Below, piece after piece: positions 30,924-43,399 of a stretch of DNA of 64,000 nucleotides. The stretch's first letter is position 1. Each line of letters opens with the position of its first letter. This stretch comes from Gracilariopsis chorda (Eukaryota; Rhodophyta; Florideophyceae; Gracilariales; Gracilariaceae). Under the pieces are notes generated by a model. It did no database searches. It was not told where the DNA came from and saw only the letters and a list, made by a program, of their open reading frames with translations. The position numbers and the translations under genes were made by a program. The stretch lies in assembly GCA_003194525.1 (NCBI GenBank), contig NBIV01000062.1:1-64000 (forward strand). Reading direction: 5' to 3'.

Positions 30924-31427
30924 TGTACTGCCCAGTGCCTTTCTATTATTGCAATTTCCCCAGTCTGTTCATGCCCAGACAGTAGCGCGGATACAGAAGG
31001 CGGGGGAAGTGAGCTTCTTCTAGATGTGGCACAGCACGTACGACTAAGGGCATCATAGCCCAAATAATATTGTGTCGTGCCAGCCAGTGGCTGGCATGAA
31101 TATCCGGCACCAGCCCACGGCTGGGCTGTAAAACCCATGGGTCGCTTTCTGCGACCGTTTGCCCACGCGTTTAGGCAAAGACAGCAGCGTGCGAGACCGT
31201 GATGATGCAATACTGGATGTTGTGCATGCGCTTGCGGTCGTTCTAGAAAGCATTCTAGTCTATATAAACAATAAAGGCTTCCCTCTCCGGGAACTTCGGG
31301 CAGAGCGAACTAGCCAACCTACCTCGCCAACAACACCATCCTTCTCCTCTTTTTCCCATGCAATGTTGCTCCAACTCAAACCAAACTTGCCGTCTGATGC
31401 GGTGCTCTTACCCCGGGATCTGTCACA
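30924..31427 (+). repeat. 3' LTR of element H
   Basis: 504 bp, TGTACTG to TGTCACA; full-length match to 14,121-14,619 with clearly more differences than the Copia G LTR pair shows. TATATAAA at 31,261-31,268 and AATAAA at 31,270-31,275. Confidence 0.9.
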
Positions 31428-31431
31428 GTTC

Positions 31432-32200
31432 CAACAATTGAAATACGATAGTAGTCGCTACCTAAAGGGTCACCTCCTACGCAGATCAAACAATTCGGAA
31501 CATACTGTAAAAGCGTAACAACTAGTGGAGCCATACCGCGTATCAAGTTCTATAAAAACATTACAAGAACATACACATGTTGGCATCAAGGTCATTTAGC
31601 CTTTTATCCTCCATAAGATAATTGTTGGAAGGGAACAAACCTTTGATGGAGCTACCCATGCAAGCGCATGGAGCAAACCTATGGAGCATGTGAGTAAACA
31701 GACGTCTTTGTTGTAAGCACTCAAACATTGCAGAACTTCATTTTATACTTGACGACCTTCGCCAGCTCAATACGTTCGACCAACAACTGTAGATTTAGGC
31801 TATATCATTAATGACGGTATTTTAGGATCATTATATTGATCCCAAGGGTTGGGAACGCATTAGTTCGGCGAACGGCAACATTCCAAAGTCTCGAAGACAA
31901 AGAGGCGTAAAAGATCTTTATCCGCTTTTTTACACCAAATTTTATCGCACAATACGCATTGAAAATCGCACAGTAGGATTTTGAACTTCAACGGCTAGAA
32001 ATCTTTTGCAAGGCCTCAAAAAGACGTTTCGATCACTATAGTGATCAATAACGGCACCTTCTTAACACACGCATCACTAAATATGCAGTACCTTGAACAT
32101 ATTATCACATCTATCAGCCAGTCACAATTGGTTTACTTTCGCCGCTGTTTATGCCTTTAACGTACATCAGCTGCACTGATAGAGCTCGCACTGTCACGAT
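31432..32200. other. AT-rich spacer, nothing recognised
   Basis: No open frame of note, no repeat partner seen in the window. It is either the left end of the DDE/YqaJ transposon or unrelated DNA. Confidence 0.5.
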
Positions 32201-32212
32201 CTGACCGGTTTT

Positions 32213-32782
32213 CTACCATTCTTTGAAATATTCATTTTGAGGTGGTAGTTGAACCACTATCTCCTCTTTTGGCGTCATTGGCACATTTTTCGACTTACTA
32301 GTTTCCACTAACTCTCTTTTTGCCCCTTTTTCAATAACATCAGAGTTTTTTTCCATGGTACAATTGCGAACAAGGCTTGCCGTATTTCTCAGCTTCAACG
32401 CCTTGGAAGAGTGCCATAAACTCCAAAAACTCTTTTTACGTCCTGGCTATGTCCTTATACACAACTGGAGGTTGCGAATAGGACAGGAATAGGAAGCGCG
32501 ATGCCCTCTTCATTTATCTTTGTGTTTGCCACATATCACCTTATAAATCATTCCTCCTTGCTTCGGAACATGACTGGACATCCTCAAGCAATCCTTCATA
32601 CCATCTGAACTATTGAATAACAGCATGCGCTTTTTTCCTGCTTGTTTAATAGCAATTGGTCTTGCAGCTTCTGTTTTGGGAAGCGTTTCGCTGTCGTTAA
32701 CGGCTTCTTGCTCTTCTTGAACCGCCAATGAATCAGCATAGCATAAACGCATTTTCGAAAAAACGTACATAAACTCGAAAGT
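32213..32782 (-). pseudogene. C-terminal remnant of the DDE/YqaJ transposon protein
   Basis: Minus-strand reading TFEFMYVFSKMRLCYADSLA, then an acidic linker, KQAGKKRMLLFNSSDGMKDC and GGMIYKVICGKHKDK. It adjoins the solo LTR, and the same strand on the LTR's other side holds the YqaJ part, so it is likely the same gene split by the LTR. No domain recognised. Confidence 0.4.
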
Positions 32783-33512
32783 TGTAGTGCAATACCCGCA
32801 GGCTGGAATATACTCCGAAGACGTTCGGGATCTTTCTCTCACGAGATCAACCCAGTTTAGGAGCCCTTCCAGGGATGACAGGACAAAATCGGTTGTAATC
32901 CAAGGCTATCCTTTGCGACTAGCGCAGGAAGGTAGAAAGAGGCCTTCTAGCGGTGTATCGCTCCCATCGGAGGAATCTGTTAACGTTTGTGGCACAACCC
33001 GACGGTGAGTCGGATGAGACGCGGATAGCGGGAACTACCCGAAAAGAGAAAGGGGAGAAAAATAGAATGGAGGGGGCGAGACCGCGAGTGACTCTGATAA
33101 ATAGCGGCGAGGCCAGAGAATTCCCTTTCCAGGGCCGTTCCAAAACAGTGGGTAAATAGTGTCCCAGCTATGGGGTCGTTCAGGCGAGCAAGGTGGATGA
33201 GCGAGCCGTGTGCTACGGGGTACTTCTCCAGTAGGAGCTTGATATCGCCGAAGGCGCGAGCACTCAGAGCCAACTCCTCGGATCGACCTCCCTTGATGGG
33301 GACGTTTATTGGTGCGGCGGTGGATTGCCGCCGCACTAAGTACAGTATCTGTCCTATTGTAGTAACTAGATAAATAAATAAATAGCTATCCCCTATCGAC
33401 TAATTTAGAACATCCGTGCAACACGGGCACTACACGTTGCCACGGCACATCCGGCCGAGCCGTGAACCCCGCGTGCAATCCGATCCGTCGGACCAAGCAG
33501 AACCACTAATCA
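32783..33512 (-). repeat. Solo LTR of the A/E Ty3/Gypsy family
   Basis: Plus reading starts TGTAGTGCAATACCC and shares ACGTTCGGGATCTTTC and further blocks with 57,302-57,865 and, more weakly, with A, E and 55,449. It ends about CTAATCA at 33,512. Flanks AAAGT (32,778-32,782) and TAAGT (33,513-33,517) match at four of five bases, a likely target duplication. No internal element sequence adjoins it. Confidence 0.65.
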
Positions 33513-34620
33513 TAAGTGAGCAATAACCCGCAACATCCGGAACAGTGATTAAGTACCTGTAGCGTGCGTTGCACTTCAGAAATGGTCTGAACCTTGTTCA
33601 AAAGATTTCTCAAGTTGTCAATAGACTTAAAAGTTTCTTCAGAATCCAACAAATTTTGCCGTTCAAACATCTGCCAGGGAAAGAAGGCGTTGGTGGCAAC
33701 AGTTTTGAGAGACTGTGACACTCTCTTCTGTTCCCAACTAAAATGGGAAGTAGAGCTGCGCAGAATCGCCCTCGGCTGTGTGGCTCGATCCACTCCCGTC
33801 TTTTTTTCGAGAAAAAAGGCTGCGCCGCAGGTTTAAACAATTTGATGGGCAAACATGCGCCATTCAATTTGACATGCCCATCGACGATATGCCAAAAATC
33901 CAACCATGTCGTAATTGTAGAGTGCAGTGATGTGCAAGCAAACAGCGGAATAAATGCATCTTCTTCGTACGCCCAGGCGACAAGGAGTCCACCTAAAGCC
34001 TTAACAGTCCCATAGCAATTCATTTGAGTCGCGGTAGGACACTTAATCACAACGATGTATAGAATACCAGTCTCAGTGGTGGCAATGTACACAGCACAGG
34101 TGATGTCAAGAACCAAACGCTGGTGCAAACTCTGGGCCATGTGCTCTTGGGGACCGTAGATCTGAAACTGGGCATCTCCAAGTTCGCACTCTACCGGTTC
34201 CGATGTCGATAAAGTGATGCTCTGAGCGAGCAATGATGCAGACTCACGATTCTCGATTTCAAATGTCGCAAATACAAAACTTATTATCTAAACTATGCAC
34301 TGGACCTGCATCAGAACCAACAGCGGAACTGAAACGTTGCAAATTAGCCTCGTAGAGGAGCGCTATGCCGTCCGGAGAGCAGGCGAGGTAGGGAGTGTCT
34401 TTCCGAGACAGAAAACCAGCCTCGAAATCCTTTTCCACAAATGGGACGGCACGCAATGGGGCTAGCACTGCGTACTCCTTCGCTGGAAGCAATGCCACCA
34501 TCCCCGTTTTCGCTTGCATCCGCCAGCCAGGACATCCTCAGTCTTCTCGCCCATTTCCTGACCTTCCTTGACATCACCCCTGCTGAAGTTGAGGTAAAAA
34601 GAGGCAGCAAATGGATGAAC
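33506..34620 (-). pseudogene. YqaJ-like exonuclease region of the DNA transposon, inactive
   Basis: Minus-strand readings: SRKDTPYLACSPDGIALLYE near 34,400 (the S-P-D-G motif of YqaJ/lambda-exonuclease-type nucleases), LDNKFCICDIKNRES near 34,270 where the E-x-K-like acidic motif should lie, AQFQIYGPQEHMAQSLHQRL near 34,150, and further along RATQPRAILRSSTSHFSWEQ near 33,770 and QSLKTVATNAFFPWQMFE. It is spread over at least two frames. Such nucleases accompany certain eukaryotic DNA transposons; function in transposition is inferred. Confidence 0.65.
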
Positions 34621-34629
34621 GCGGAGTAG

Positions 34630-36030
34630 GTGATCGGGCACTACAAATACTTAGCTGAACCCCAATTCACTCAACCGCTCCATAAGAAACGCCTCGCATT
34701 AGCCTCTATCTGCAGTGAATATGCAAGTATTGGTGGCGCCCTCCCCAAGACCCTCCGTTAGCACGTCAAGTAAGCGACGATCCGAATCAAGTTGAGATTC
34801 CCTTGGACGTCTGAAATGCAAGGCGAGTACAATCCTGAACAGTGCATCAGCCACAGCATCCGCAGAGTGTCCCTGCTTGTCCGTTTTTCTTGCGCTCAGC
34901 ATCTTGATTTGATTGTCATTTCCACGGGTACTGTATATATCGTCAACTAAAGTAGCAAAGAGATGAAGCGGAACGAAAAAACACTTTCATCGTTTATCTA
35001 AACGATAGCTGCTCGAATGCCCCAATCTGTTGCGTCTCGTCTCGCTGCGAATTCCATTCCATCTGCCCATCCTGGCCATGTCTCGTAGCGGAAAGTGCAG
35101 GGGTGTCACTCGCAATAAACCGAATGCTCTCAAGAGAGGGTGTGGAACTACCAGACTGTCGAGGTACATCAATGGTATTGCAAAAGATAAACCCAGTTGC
35201 GTGCGACAACAGTGATACTGCGACGTAGCGGTAGATTTCAGAAACCTTGATGGCATCAATGCAAAGCATCCGCAGCCTGATGAGCTCACTGACCTAATCT
35301 TACAGCAGTATCAGAACGCAATTCATGAACAAAACTACAAACCCACCCCTTGTCAGTAAAATGTCCCCAATGAAGCACTCTAGTTTCATCTTTCCATCCG
35401 TGGCTTTGCACAAAAGTCTTGCGCGCTCGTGTAGAACTTTCCAACCGAATGATTGCTACAGCTTCAAGGAGACACATCGAGAAAAACTAAGATGCCACCC
35501 TTCACTAAGTTTGTCTTGGTTTCCATGAGCAGTGTGACCAGCACTCGTGCCTGAACCTCGTCCTCGTGCTCGGCAACGGCCTTGTCTCCTAGATGTTCCC
35601 CGTCACCTACCCTGTCCTCTAACTGTTACAAAACCAAGTCAAAGACGATTAAGCACATAGTGCTCACTGTTTGGATCCGCGGGCAAAGAATTAGCCGTGT
35701 TTGTAGGTGTGGTCACAGGTAAATTCCTGTTGTTAGCATCATTAGCATTTGTCCGCTGTACCTGTGCGATGTGCCTCCATGTTTATGACACAAGAACAGT
35801 TTCTGCTTCCGAGAAAGGCAGAGATGTGGAGGAAATGGTTATGCGGGTCATGGCAGTTGGGGTTGACAAGCACTTGGCACACAGCCTCTGTCCAGAGATG
35901 TCAGCAAACACACAGTTTATCTGCTTTACGAACGTTGAGAGATTCTTAGTGGAATGCAAAAGCTCGCAAGTGAGGTAAGGGATTTCGTGGGGTGTGAAAA
36001 GAGTCAGGATGAAGTTGGAAAAAGACAATG
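34630..36030 (-). pseudogene. DDE transposase region of the DNA transposon, inactive
   Basis: From right to left: LCAKCLSTPTAMTRITISST near 35,880; VTLLMETKTNLVKGGILVF near 35,500 and WKDETRVLHWGHFTDKGWVC near 35,370; LLSHATGFIFCNTIDVPRQS near 35,190; KTDKQGHSADAVADALFRIV near 34,870; and CIFTADRG followed by FVVPDHLLRVHPF near 34,700-34,620. The T-A-D-R-G and V-P-D-H segments have the look of a DDE catalytic region. At least two in-frame stops lie in the 34.7 kb part. I recall similar proteins from oomycete genomes but cannot name the family with certainty. Confidence 0.5.
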
Positions 36031-38096
36031 CTGCAATTTTGTTAGAATGTGGCGGATTCTCGATGTGGAATTGCAGCTGTCTCTCTAAAGTGAAAAGATT
36101 CCTTTTGAGATCGCACCAATGCGATTAAAAGGAATCTAGGAGCCAAAAAGTTCTGTGAAAGTGGCCGTTATTTGCTCGTCGTTTAGTCACTATACTAATG
36201 GCAAGGTCCCTGAACCTCTCAAACCAAAAATAAGTTAGGATCACAAAACTGGTCAGTGAAAGCATTAGCGTTATGCCAGTTTCTGAGGCAACTAAAAGTA
36301 CAGTTTGTACACAATAGTTTTTGACAATATTATTGGACTTAATACGAACCTATAATATTTAAGAAACCACGCCAAGCATTAGGAAGCCCCTCCATCTATA
36401 AACAAACCTAAACCATCTTCCATGGCCGCTCTCCGGACATACGCACCTCCTTATCACAGCCACATTTTCCACCCTATCCTTTTCAACACTTCTACACACA
36501 AATGGACCCCGACCGTTGATCTACTATTACTGATGCTACTTCTAGACCTCCCTAAAGATGGCGTTTCCCAAACTCCAGTTCCATGGCAGACTCATCACGA
36601 GATTTAACAATCCTCCTAACCGTCACCCTAATTTGACAACGATACATTTTAAACTGATAGTGCACTGGTAGTTACCACCTCAGAGCAATAGCGTTGCCGT
36701 GTACTGAGAGCAATCAGTAGTTATATAGTCTGTGGAGTTGGATAAGTAACCTAAAACTCTTGTCACTCTTCCATTGGCTTGGGTACTTTATGTACTGGTC
36801 GCAGTTGCTGATAATTGACTTTTCTATTCTTTCGTTTTCAAATTAGAATCTGTGCAGCCTGCCGTCAAAAAGGAGGCCAATCGGTCTGCAACGTGCCCTA
36901 CAATGGCCCAAAATCTGACGAGAGCGAGGAAAAAGATATTTCTGCGGTCCAAGAGATTTTGAAGCCCTACCAATTTTTTTGAAAGCTTTGCGACATAAAA
37001 AGTATGATATTTACCGCTGTATACCGCCTTTTCTTCCCATACTGATACTAATTGCTGCACAATATCATCTCTGGCTCGCAGAATCCAAGAATGTGACATT
37101 CAGAACCTTTAAATGTAATTCGTCTCAAATGTTTACGTACCCTTCATGAAGCAACAGCCCACAAATTCCAACATTCGCTTGGCCATGGCTGACCATTTCA
37201 TATATCAGAGCGTATACCGCTATTTCTGGGTGGACTCAGTGATCTAAAATTGTTCTACAAACACCCCATCTACGCGCACTATGCACAGAAAGCGTCATGT
37301 TTCCTTGAAAATGCGGCATATAGAACGCGAAAGCAGCGTTCGCGTGAGCCGCGTGAGCCGTTCTCGATGAATTCAAATCACAATTTTAGTTGTAACAAGT
37401 CAAACAGTATCGTGTGAATAACCGATCGATGTCTCCAGCATTTCAGAAATGCCGTCCCGACTTCGCCAAGGTTTCCAACCCCTTCAGGAACTGTTGCAAG
37501 TGTTCATTGTAATTTTGCAGTGTAGAATATTTTAATGGTTTTTAGGCAAGCTCATACAGATCCCGAGAGCTTTTCAGGCCAGTTGGCATCGCTTGGGATA
37601 TTAAAACGTCTAAGTACAAATTGCCCTCAAAGAGTAAATCCACCGCACGCCAGCGCAATTGATTAGAGCTTGCCACGATGCTACGTTCTTTACGGACAGC
37701 ATCAATGACAGCCTGATTATAGAGGAAAACAGTCACTTCCCTGCCATAATGTGGCGTCAACAGTATTCGGTGATCCGAGGCGCAGTTTTTGTCCAAGTCA
37801 CTGACTACCATTCATGCCAGGCTGGTAACTCAGTGTAGCCAGCGATACCCTTATGGGCTATTATCGGGGGCATGGGAAGGTGCCATTTGTATGTGCATCT
37901 CTCCACTTAGTTGGTTTTCGCATAGTCGGTGCTTGCCATGGTGCACAAGTCTCGAGTATTAGACATTTTATGATCTTCAGTACGTAGGAGCGGCCATATG
38001 CGTAGGACTTAGTCGCCGACTTTCGGACGTCCTCAGAAAACTGACAGACACACGGGAATGCACTCATGGTCCCAGTCTTGGAATATCAAGCATAGA
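36031..38096. other. AT-rich region, weak minus-strand frames only
   Basis: Short minus-strand frames at 36,824-37,099, 37,542-37,811 and 37,861-38,067 have plausible protein-like composition (for example LRWRAVDLLFEGNLYLDVLI) but no domain I recognise. They may be the N-terminal remains of the DDE/YqaJ transposon. Confidence 0.35.
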
Positions 38097-38620
38097 TGTA
38101 GGAGAACGACCATGGGGCAGGTGAGTTAATGTGAACGAAGCATGGGTTAGAGCTGACAGAAGTCGGTACATTTTAGGCCGGAAAGTTCCACGTTGCCAAG
38201 CTGGGTATCGATGGAGGAGATCCTAAGGGACATTCTGAGTGCCAAGGTACTGTGATCTTTGATTTTATTATGTAGTAATTTTATTCAATTTTTTACAATA
38301 GCTTCCGGAGTTCAGAGCGCCTCGTCAACCATATAGGTTTGCTGGAGTGCCGCCGATCTACGAAAGGTATAGGCAAGCACCATCGCAGTCTTCTGGTCAC
38401 CGTACGCAACTAGTAGACGCTAAAGGCCTCCAAGCCATCGCTACGCTTCTCCTGACCTGTAAGGATATGGCATAGCGCCCGCCCATTGCGCCTTGCAGCC
38501 AGATGGTGCCCGTTTCACCATCATGCGCAGTAGATTGTCACCCCAGTGGCTGGCTCTTTGTCTCTACTACCCTTCAGTAGACTACCACTCCTGGTATCTA
38601 GCGGACGTAGTATGCTACCA
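38097..38620 (+). repeat. 5' LTR of element B
   Basis: Starts TGTAGGAGAACG, ends CTACCA. Its first 230 and last 290 bases match the two ends of 47,773-49,232; the 3' copy has about 0.9 kb more in the middle. Confidence 0.82.
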
Positions 38621-38624
38621 GAAC

Positions 38625-38637
38625 TGGTCTCTTGACC
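38625..38637 (+). other. Primer-binding site of element B
   Basis: TGGTCTCTTGACC shortly after the LTR end; eleven of thirteen bases equal the site of element A. Confidence 0.65.
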
Positions 38638-38751
38638 GAAACACCTACATTAACAGCCGTTTTGCATCGTAATGAACGTATATTAGAACCTAATACTTCT
38701 GCTATTAGACTATTAGTCGACAAAACTGGCTTGAAAGCAAAACAGACCGTA

Positions 38752-40600
38752 TGGAAAACCATCCGCCCAACCCCGGGAACGAAGACCAACAAGGAACCCC
38801 AGGTGCAGCTGCATCTCCTGCACACGTCGTCACTCCATTGGCTGTCCAAGCAGGCAATATTAGTGATCGCAGGAGTACCCTCAGCCGCTCCGGTGCACTC
38901 TTCATAGAACCTTTAGACAATCCGGAAAAGATAACGAGAGATTCGCCACTGGTCACTCGCCTCCGCGAGAGGATGAAACAGCTCTATCTTCTGCAGGGCC
39001 CACGGAAAGATACAGTACAGCCTCAGGACTTAGCTGCCACCACATCCATCGCCAAGATGGTGGAAGATCTCGCCGCTTTCCTATGGAGACATATAAGATC
39101 TTGGTGCAAGAACCAAGTGCAGCACTTCCTCAGATATTAACTGGATAGAGAAATACGGGAGCAATTCTCCTCTCAGACACACCAACTAGTCCCTCAAGTT
39201 GTCCAGTCAGATGACCTTGGGTTAAGTATCGCCAGAAAAAGAGAGACTCCTAGGGCAGAGAGGCGGCGCGGAAGATAAGGCGAATGGACAGCACGGTGTT
39301 CGGTACGCTGATGAGTACCTCGATGACGATAAAGAGCTCACCTAGAGGGATACCCTAAGTACCAAGACCCATAGGACGAAGGGACGGAACCGAAGGCGTC
39401 AGTCAAGGAAGAACCATCAGAAAAAGCATCACTTAGACCTAAGCAATGACTATTCGGACTTGTCTGAATCCTTGGACACCGATACGGATGAAACGGATGT
39501 TCGGGGCCTCAAACCATTGATCACGACTAATGATCTTTTTCGGAAGGTCTTAGACATGAAAACGTACCGTTTGATGGATTGCTTCACTCCGTACAATTCT
39601 TTGGTCGCCAAAAAAATTGCCAGGTTGGTGAAGAGAATGCAACTGTTCCGGAAACGTTCTCCGGAAAGGATCTCATTACGTTTCTCAAGTTTCTGAGCTC
39701 GTTACAGGTGGCCTGTGACCAAACTGGAGTCCACGAGGGAGCCTCAAGTTATGGTTTCCAGTTTTCTTGAGTGGAAAAGGGAAGTAGAAAGTGGTTGCCA
39801 AGATCTTGGGTGCGGCTAACCTCATCTATGCCTGGGATTGGGAGCTTTAGCAGACTTACCCAGAGGTCGTTGATTACCTGTTGAAAACGTATGCAACTTG
39901 CAACTGAAGACGAGATAATAGATGCCCACCAGGACGTTATCAGATATCATCAGAGTTCCAACATGTCCAAGATGGGTTATGCCGACCAAATTTGGGCTAA
40001 AGCTCGAAGATGCAGGAGCGTGTTCTCCAAAAGTCGGCTTAAGAGGCATTTTATAGCTGGACTACTGCCATCGATACGGACTCATGTGCGAAACCACTAC
40101 AATGCCCACCCAGACTTGAGGCTGCTTCAGATAGTGACAGATATGGCAAGAACTATAATAACTCCTGTTGAACAAGTGGTGCAGGTATAAGGGGTCGTGC
40201 CAGATCCATAATTGAAGGAGCGAAGCATATGGCAGAGTCCTGGTCAGAATCGGACCCGACCTTTGAACATTCTGACGGCACAGATATTCTCGCAGTGAGC
40301 TTTTCATCAGTTTCATTGGGTATACCATTGACCTCGTTGTCAGGGACAACAACCCCACTGGCCCCATCAACGCCCCGGTATTCTTTGGTTGCCCCAAGAA
40401 ATAACTTCATAACGAAGTTCAATCCTGTTATATTTGCCTCGCTACTGCCCGCCCTCGTCAGTGCATAGAATACATGCCTGGGGACATCGAAAGGTAAGTA
40501 TGGCACTCGCGGAGGAAAATTTTTAGGTGCAACCAGCCAAGGGGTATTTCAGTTAGAATTGCACGTCAAGGACCTCTAAAACAGCAAGGAGCTCCAAATA
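38752..40600 (+). CDS. gag: Gag remnant of element B
   Basis: A Pro/Gln-rich start (38,752 on), a charged stretch with LSESLDTDTDETDVRGLKPL near 39,460 and FSGKDLITFLKFLSSLQVAC near 39,650-39,715, which parallels the FSGEDPILVLDFLARF block of A. Further pieces extend to about 40.2 kb. Scattered over several frames. Confidence 0.6.
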
Positions 40601-40799
40601 TGTGACCCCAATGTCTACAACGGGGATGCGACCTCAGCTTGGTATGTTCGAAGACCCACAGAGTACTATCCAGCCCCCTGGACAGGCAGGGTGACCCTGG
40701 GGCGCTAATGCCACAGTGAAACGACCAGGATGGCGCATAGAGGCATGTCACTTTTCCTGAAACTGGTGCCCCAAAGCACAGGTATCGCGGACCATAGAG

Positions 40800-41750
40800 G
40801 TGGAAGAATGGAAGGAACCTAAGGACGACGGGAAAAAGTCTTCGAGTCAGGCATACGGTGTAGACAAATGGCAAGACCTGGAGGATGCTGTTTATGTCCC
40901 CAGGAAGAACAACTATAAGGTACAAGGCACCTTAAGACTACACTTGGACAACAAAAGGACATTAAAGGCCAGGTTGGAGACTGGTGGAGGGCCAAAATTG
41001 GTACATCCGAATGTCTTACCATTGAGCTGGGAGAGGTTGGTACAGGAAAAGAAATAGCTGAAGGTGACAGATGCATCCCGTCGCCCAATGAACATTCTCG
41101 GAATACTCCCACTCTATGTCCAATTCATTCACCTGAAGTATAGGACCTGGTTTCTTGTATGTCCGAACCTGGGAGCAGAAGGGATCTTGGGTACGAGCTT
41201 CATCGATAGATAAGTAAAATAAATCTATTCTGGCCAAAAAGGGTCGCTGTCCATTGAAAGCCATCCTTGGCAATTGTTGGCTCACACTGTGAACCAGAGC
41301 CTGGCCCAACTAAGGTCTACCTTGTCACCAAGACCGTTTCCAGCAAGTTCATGCTGTCAAAAGCGATATTTATACCACATATGACCCAGGTGGCGGCTGC
41401 TACGGTATGCGAGTATTCAGAGCTGGGTTCGTTTCAGAACTACCTCAAGTTGGTAATGACCCACTTCTCTCTCATGGCCAATTTAGTCATGAACGTGGCA
41501 CCAAACCGGTCATGTGCGGTCACCATGAGCAACGTCCGCGACAAGCTTACGAGGTTACTTAGGGACATGATGGTGGGGATATGCATGCCCTCGCCTGTGG
41601 CCATTGTGGAAGATGATCGGGAGGAGCTGCCTCTCGTAGGCGAACCACCGGCCAATTGGAGGAACGACGTCAACCTCGGGGAGGACTTTGTGCCCTGTAG
41701 GGCACAAGTCATTGACCTCCTCAAGGACTTTGCTGGCATGTAGAGTGGGA
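40800..41750 (+). CDS. Protease region of element B (remnant)
   Basis: RLHLDNKRTLKARLETGGGP near 40,945 stands where A and C have the protease motif VLDTGAxPN. From 41,270 on a frame with MLSKAIFIPHMTQVAAATVC and GEDFVPCRAQVIDLLKDFAG parallels the linker before RT in A and C. Confidence 0.5.
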
Positions 41751-43080
41751 AGTTAGCTGAGATTGACGCCAAAAAGCACCGAATTGACCTTAAAGACGAA
41801 GCTACACTCCATTATCAGCACCCATATCTAACAGGCCTAAAAGGAGGTAAAGTCACAGCCAAGGGAGTGAAGAAGATGTAGGCCCCGTGTTCATTGAACG
41901 CAGACCATCCACTGAGGCCGAATGGGCGGGTTCTTTTGTTCTTGGGGCTAATAAGGACAGTACCATACGGTTTTGTATCGGTTACCGCAAAATGAACGCA
42001 GTGAAGAAGATGGAAATTTACCCTATTACTGGGATGGACGACTGCCTAGATTCCATTGGAGACAGGCAGATTTTCACCAATTTGTAGGCCAATTATGGCT
42101 ACTTGCAAGTAGCTATAGACGATAAGGCAAAGTCTTTGCCAACCTTTACGACCCACGAGGGACTTCCGGTTCATTTGGACGCCCTTTGGGCTAATGAATG
42201 CACACTGGCGAAGTTCCAAAGGGCCATGGATATCATCCTGTCCAGGGTCAAATGGAGTTTAGCCTAGGCCTACTTAGATGATGTGATCATCCCACTTGGA
42301 AACACTTCAAACATGTGAAATTAGTCCTGAGGTTAGTCCACTATGCGGGCGTCACGTTGAAGTTGAAAAAATGATTCTTGTTTTAGCCCTCCTTGGAATA
42401 CCTTGGCCATGTGGTCCTGCCGGGAAAACTCCAAGTGGCCGAAGCTACGACTAAGGCTATACGAGAAGCGCGACCTCCCAGGACACATTTGGAATTGCGC
42501 TCCTTCCTGGCCTTCTGTAATGTTTACCGTCTGCTTGTCCCTGGTTTTGCCAAGATGGTAGCTCCCCTGAATTAGATGCTGAAGAAAGGAACCCCGTTGG
42601 AGTTTTATGACCTTACGGAGGAGCAATACGAGACATACCAGAACCTCAAGTACCATTTGGTTAGTCCGCCTGTCTTGGCGTTACCCAAGGCCAATAAACC
42701 GTACCTATTAGATAAAGACGCATCTGCGTCGCAAGTGAGCTGCAAGCTCCTTCGAAAGCTTGAACACCCCGAATACTACCAACCAGTGGGCTACAAAAGT
42801 AGGTCCTTAACCAAGGCCGAGAGAAACACCAGCACAATGGAGAAGGAATGTCTGGCAATTGTGTATTGTGTAGTCTATGCTCCACCTTTGGCCGGATTTG
42901 GAAGGAAATTTCTTCACCATTAGGACAGATCATTACTACCTCTGATAGCTCCAGAGCATGACGGAAGCGTCTTCCCGCGTGCCCTGATGGATGTTACGCC
43001 TGGCCGAGTTTGACTACGAAGTAACCATTAGGCCGGGACTAAACCATCAGGGCGCAGATACACTGTGACGCATCTTGACC
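41751..43080 (+). CDS. Reverse transcriptase and RNase H of element B (remnant)
   Basis: FCIGYRKMNAVKKMEIYPIT near 41,970 (compare FCVDYRRLNAV in A); LDDVIIPL at the polymerase active site near 42,275; EYLGHVVLPGKLQVAEATTK near 42,395; LELRSFLAFCNVYRLLVPGF near 42,490; then the RNase H region LLDKDASASQVSCKLL near 42,705 and NTSTMEKECLAIVYCVVYA near 42,825. Confidence 0.8.
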
Positions 43081-43399
43081 GATGGTACAGACCAAAGCCC
43101 ACTGACAAACGATATTAACACCATATGGGATGGAGATTAGGATAGAGACGTCCAATATGAGGCATAATTAGTTACTGAGGTGATGCCAGCCAAATATGAA
43201 GACGGAAACGGCGCTGCGACCTTACACGTCGTAGATTAGGACTTATCACCATTTAATGTGCATCTGGCCGATTTGGAAAGTCCTGACCTCACGTCGAGGA
43301 CCCTTGAGGAGCTCCTACAAGCAAAATCAGTGGAAGACTGTTGTGTTAATGTAGGAGAGGAAGTAGGGATCCCTGGATCATTGTTTGACTACGACCGTC

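Larger units (their letters stand above)
14117..31431 (+). mobile_element. Ty3/Gypsy element H, old, opened up by four nested insertions
   Basis: LTRs at 14,121-14,619 and 30,924-31,427 are in the same direction, both start TG and end CA, and the whole is flanked by GTTC (14,117-14,120 and 31,428-31,431), a target duplication. Between them gag, protease, RNase H, integrase and a chromodomain-like C-terminus occur in Ty3/Gypsy order, but separated by Copia G, a Harbinger relic, pogo-1 and pogo-2. Without these insertions about 5.2 kb of H remain. It is broken in many places, and the core of RT was not seen. Confidence 0.88.
32200..38090 (-). mobile_element. DNA transposon encoding a DDE transposase with YqaJ-like nuclease (superfamily unresolved), decayed
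   Basis: Minus-strand protein remnants run from about 36.0 to 32.2 kb and include a DDE-type transposase region and a YqaJ-like exonuclease region. Eukaryotic DNA transposons of the ISL2EU type are known to carry a YqaJ nuclease, but I cannot place this one. Termini were not found; the limits are where neighbouring elements begin. A solo LTR sits inside. Confidence 0.55.

Noticed and set aside
35697-35978. Plus-strand 93-codon frame as a host gene
   Set aside because: The minus strand of the same bases continues the DDE transposase remnant.
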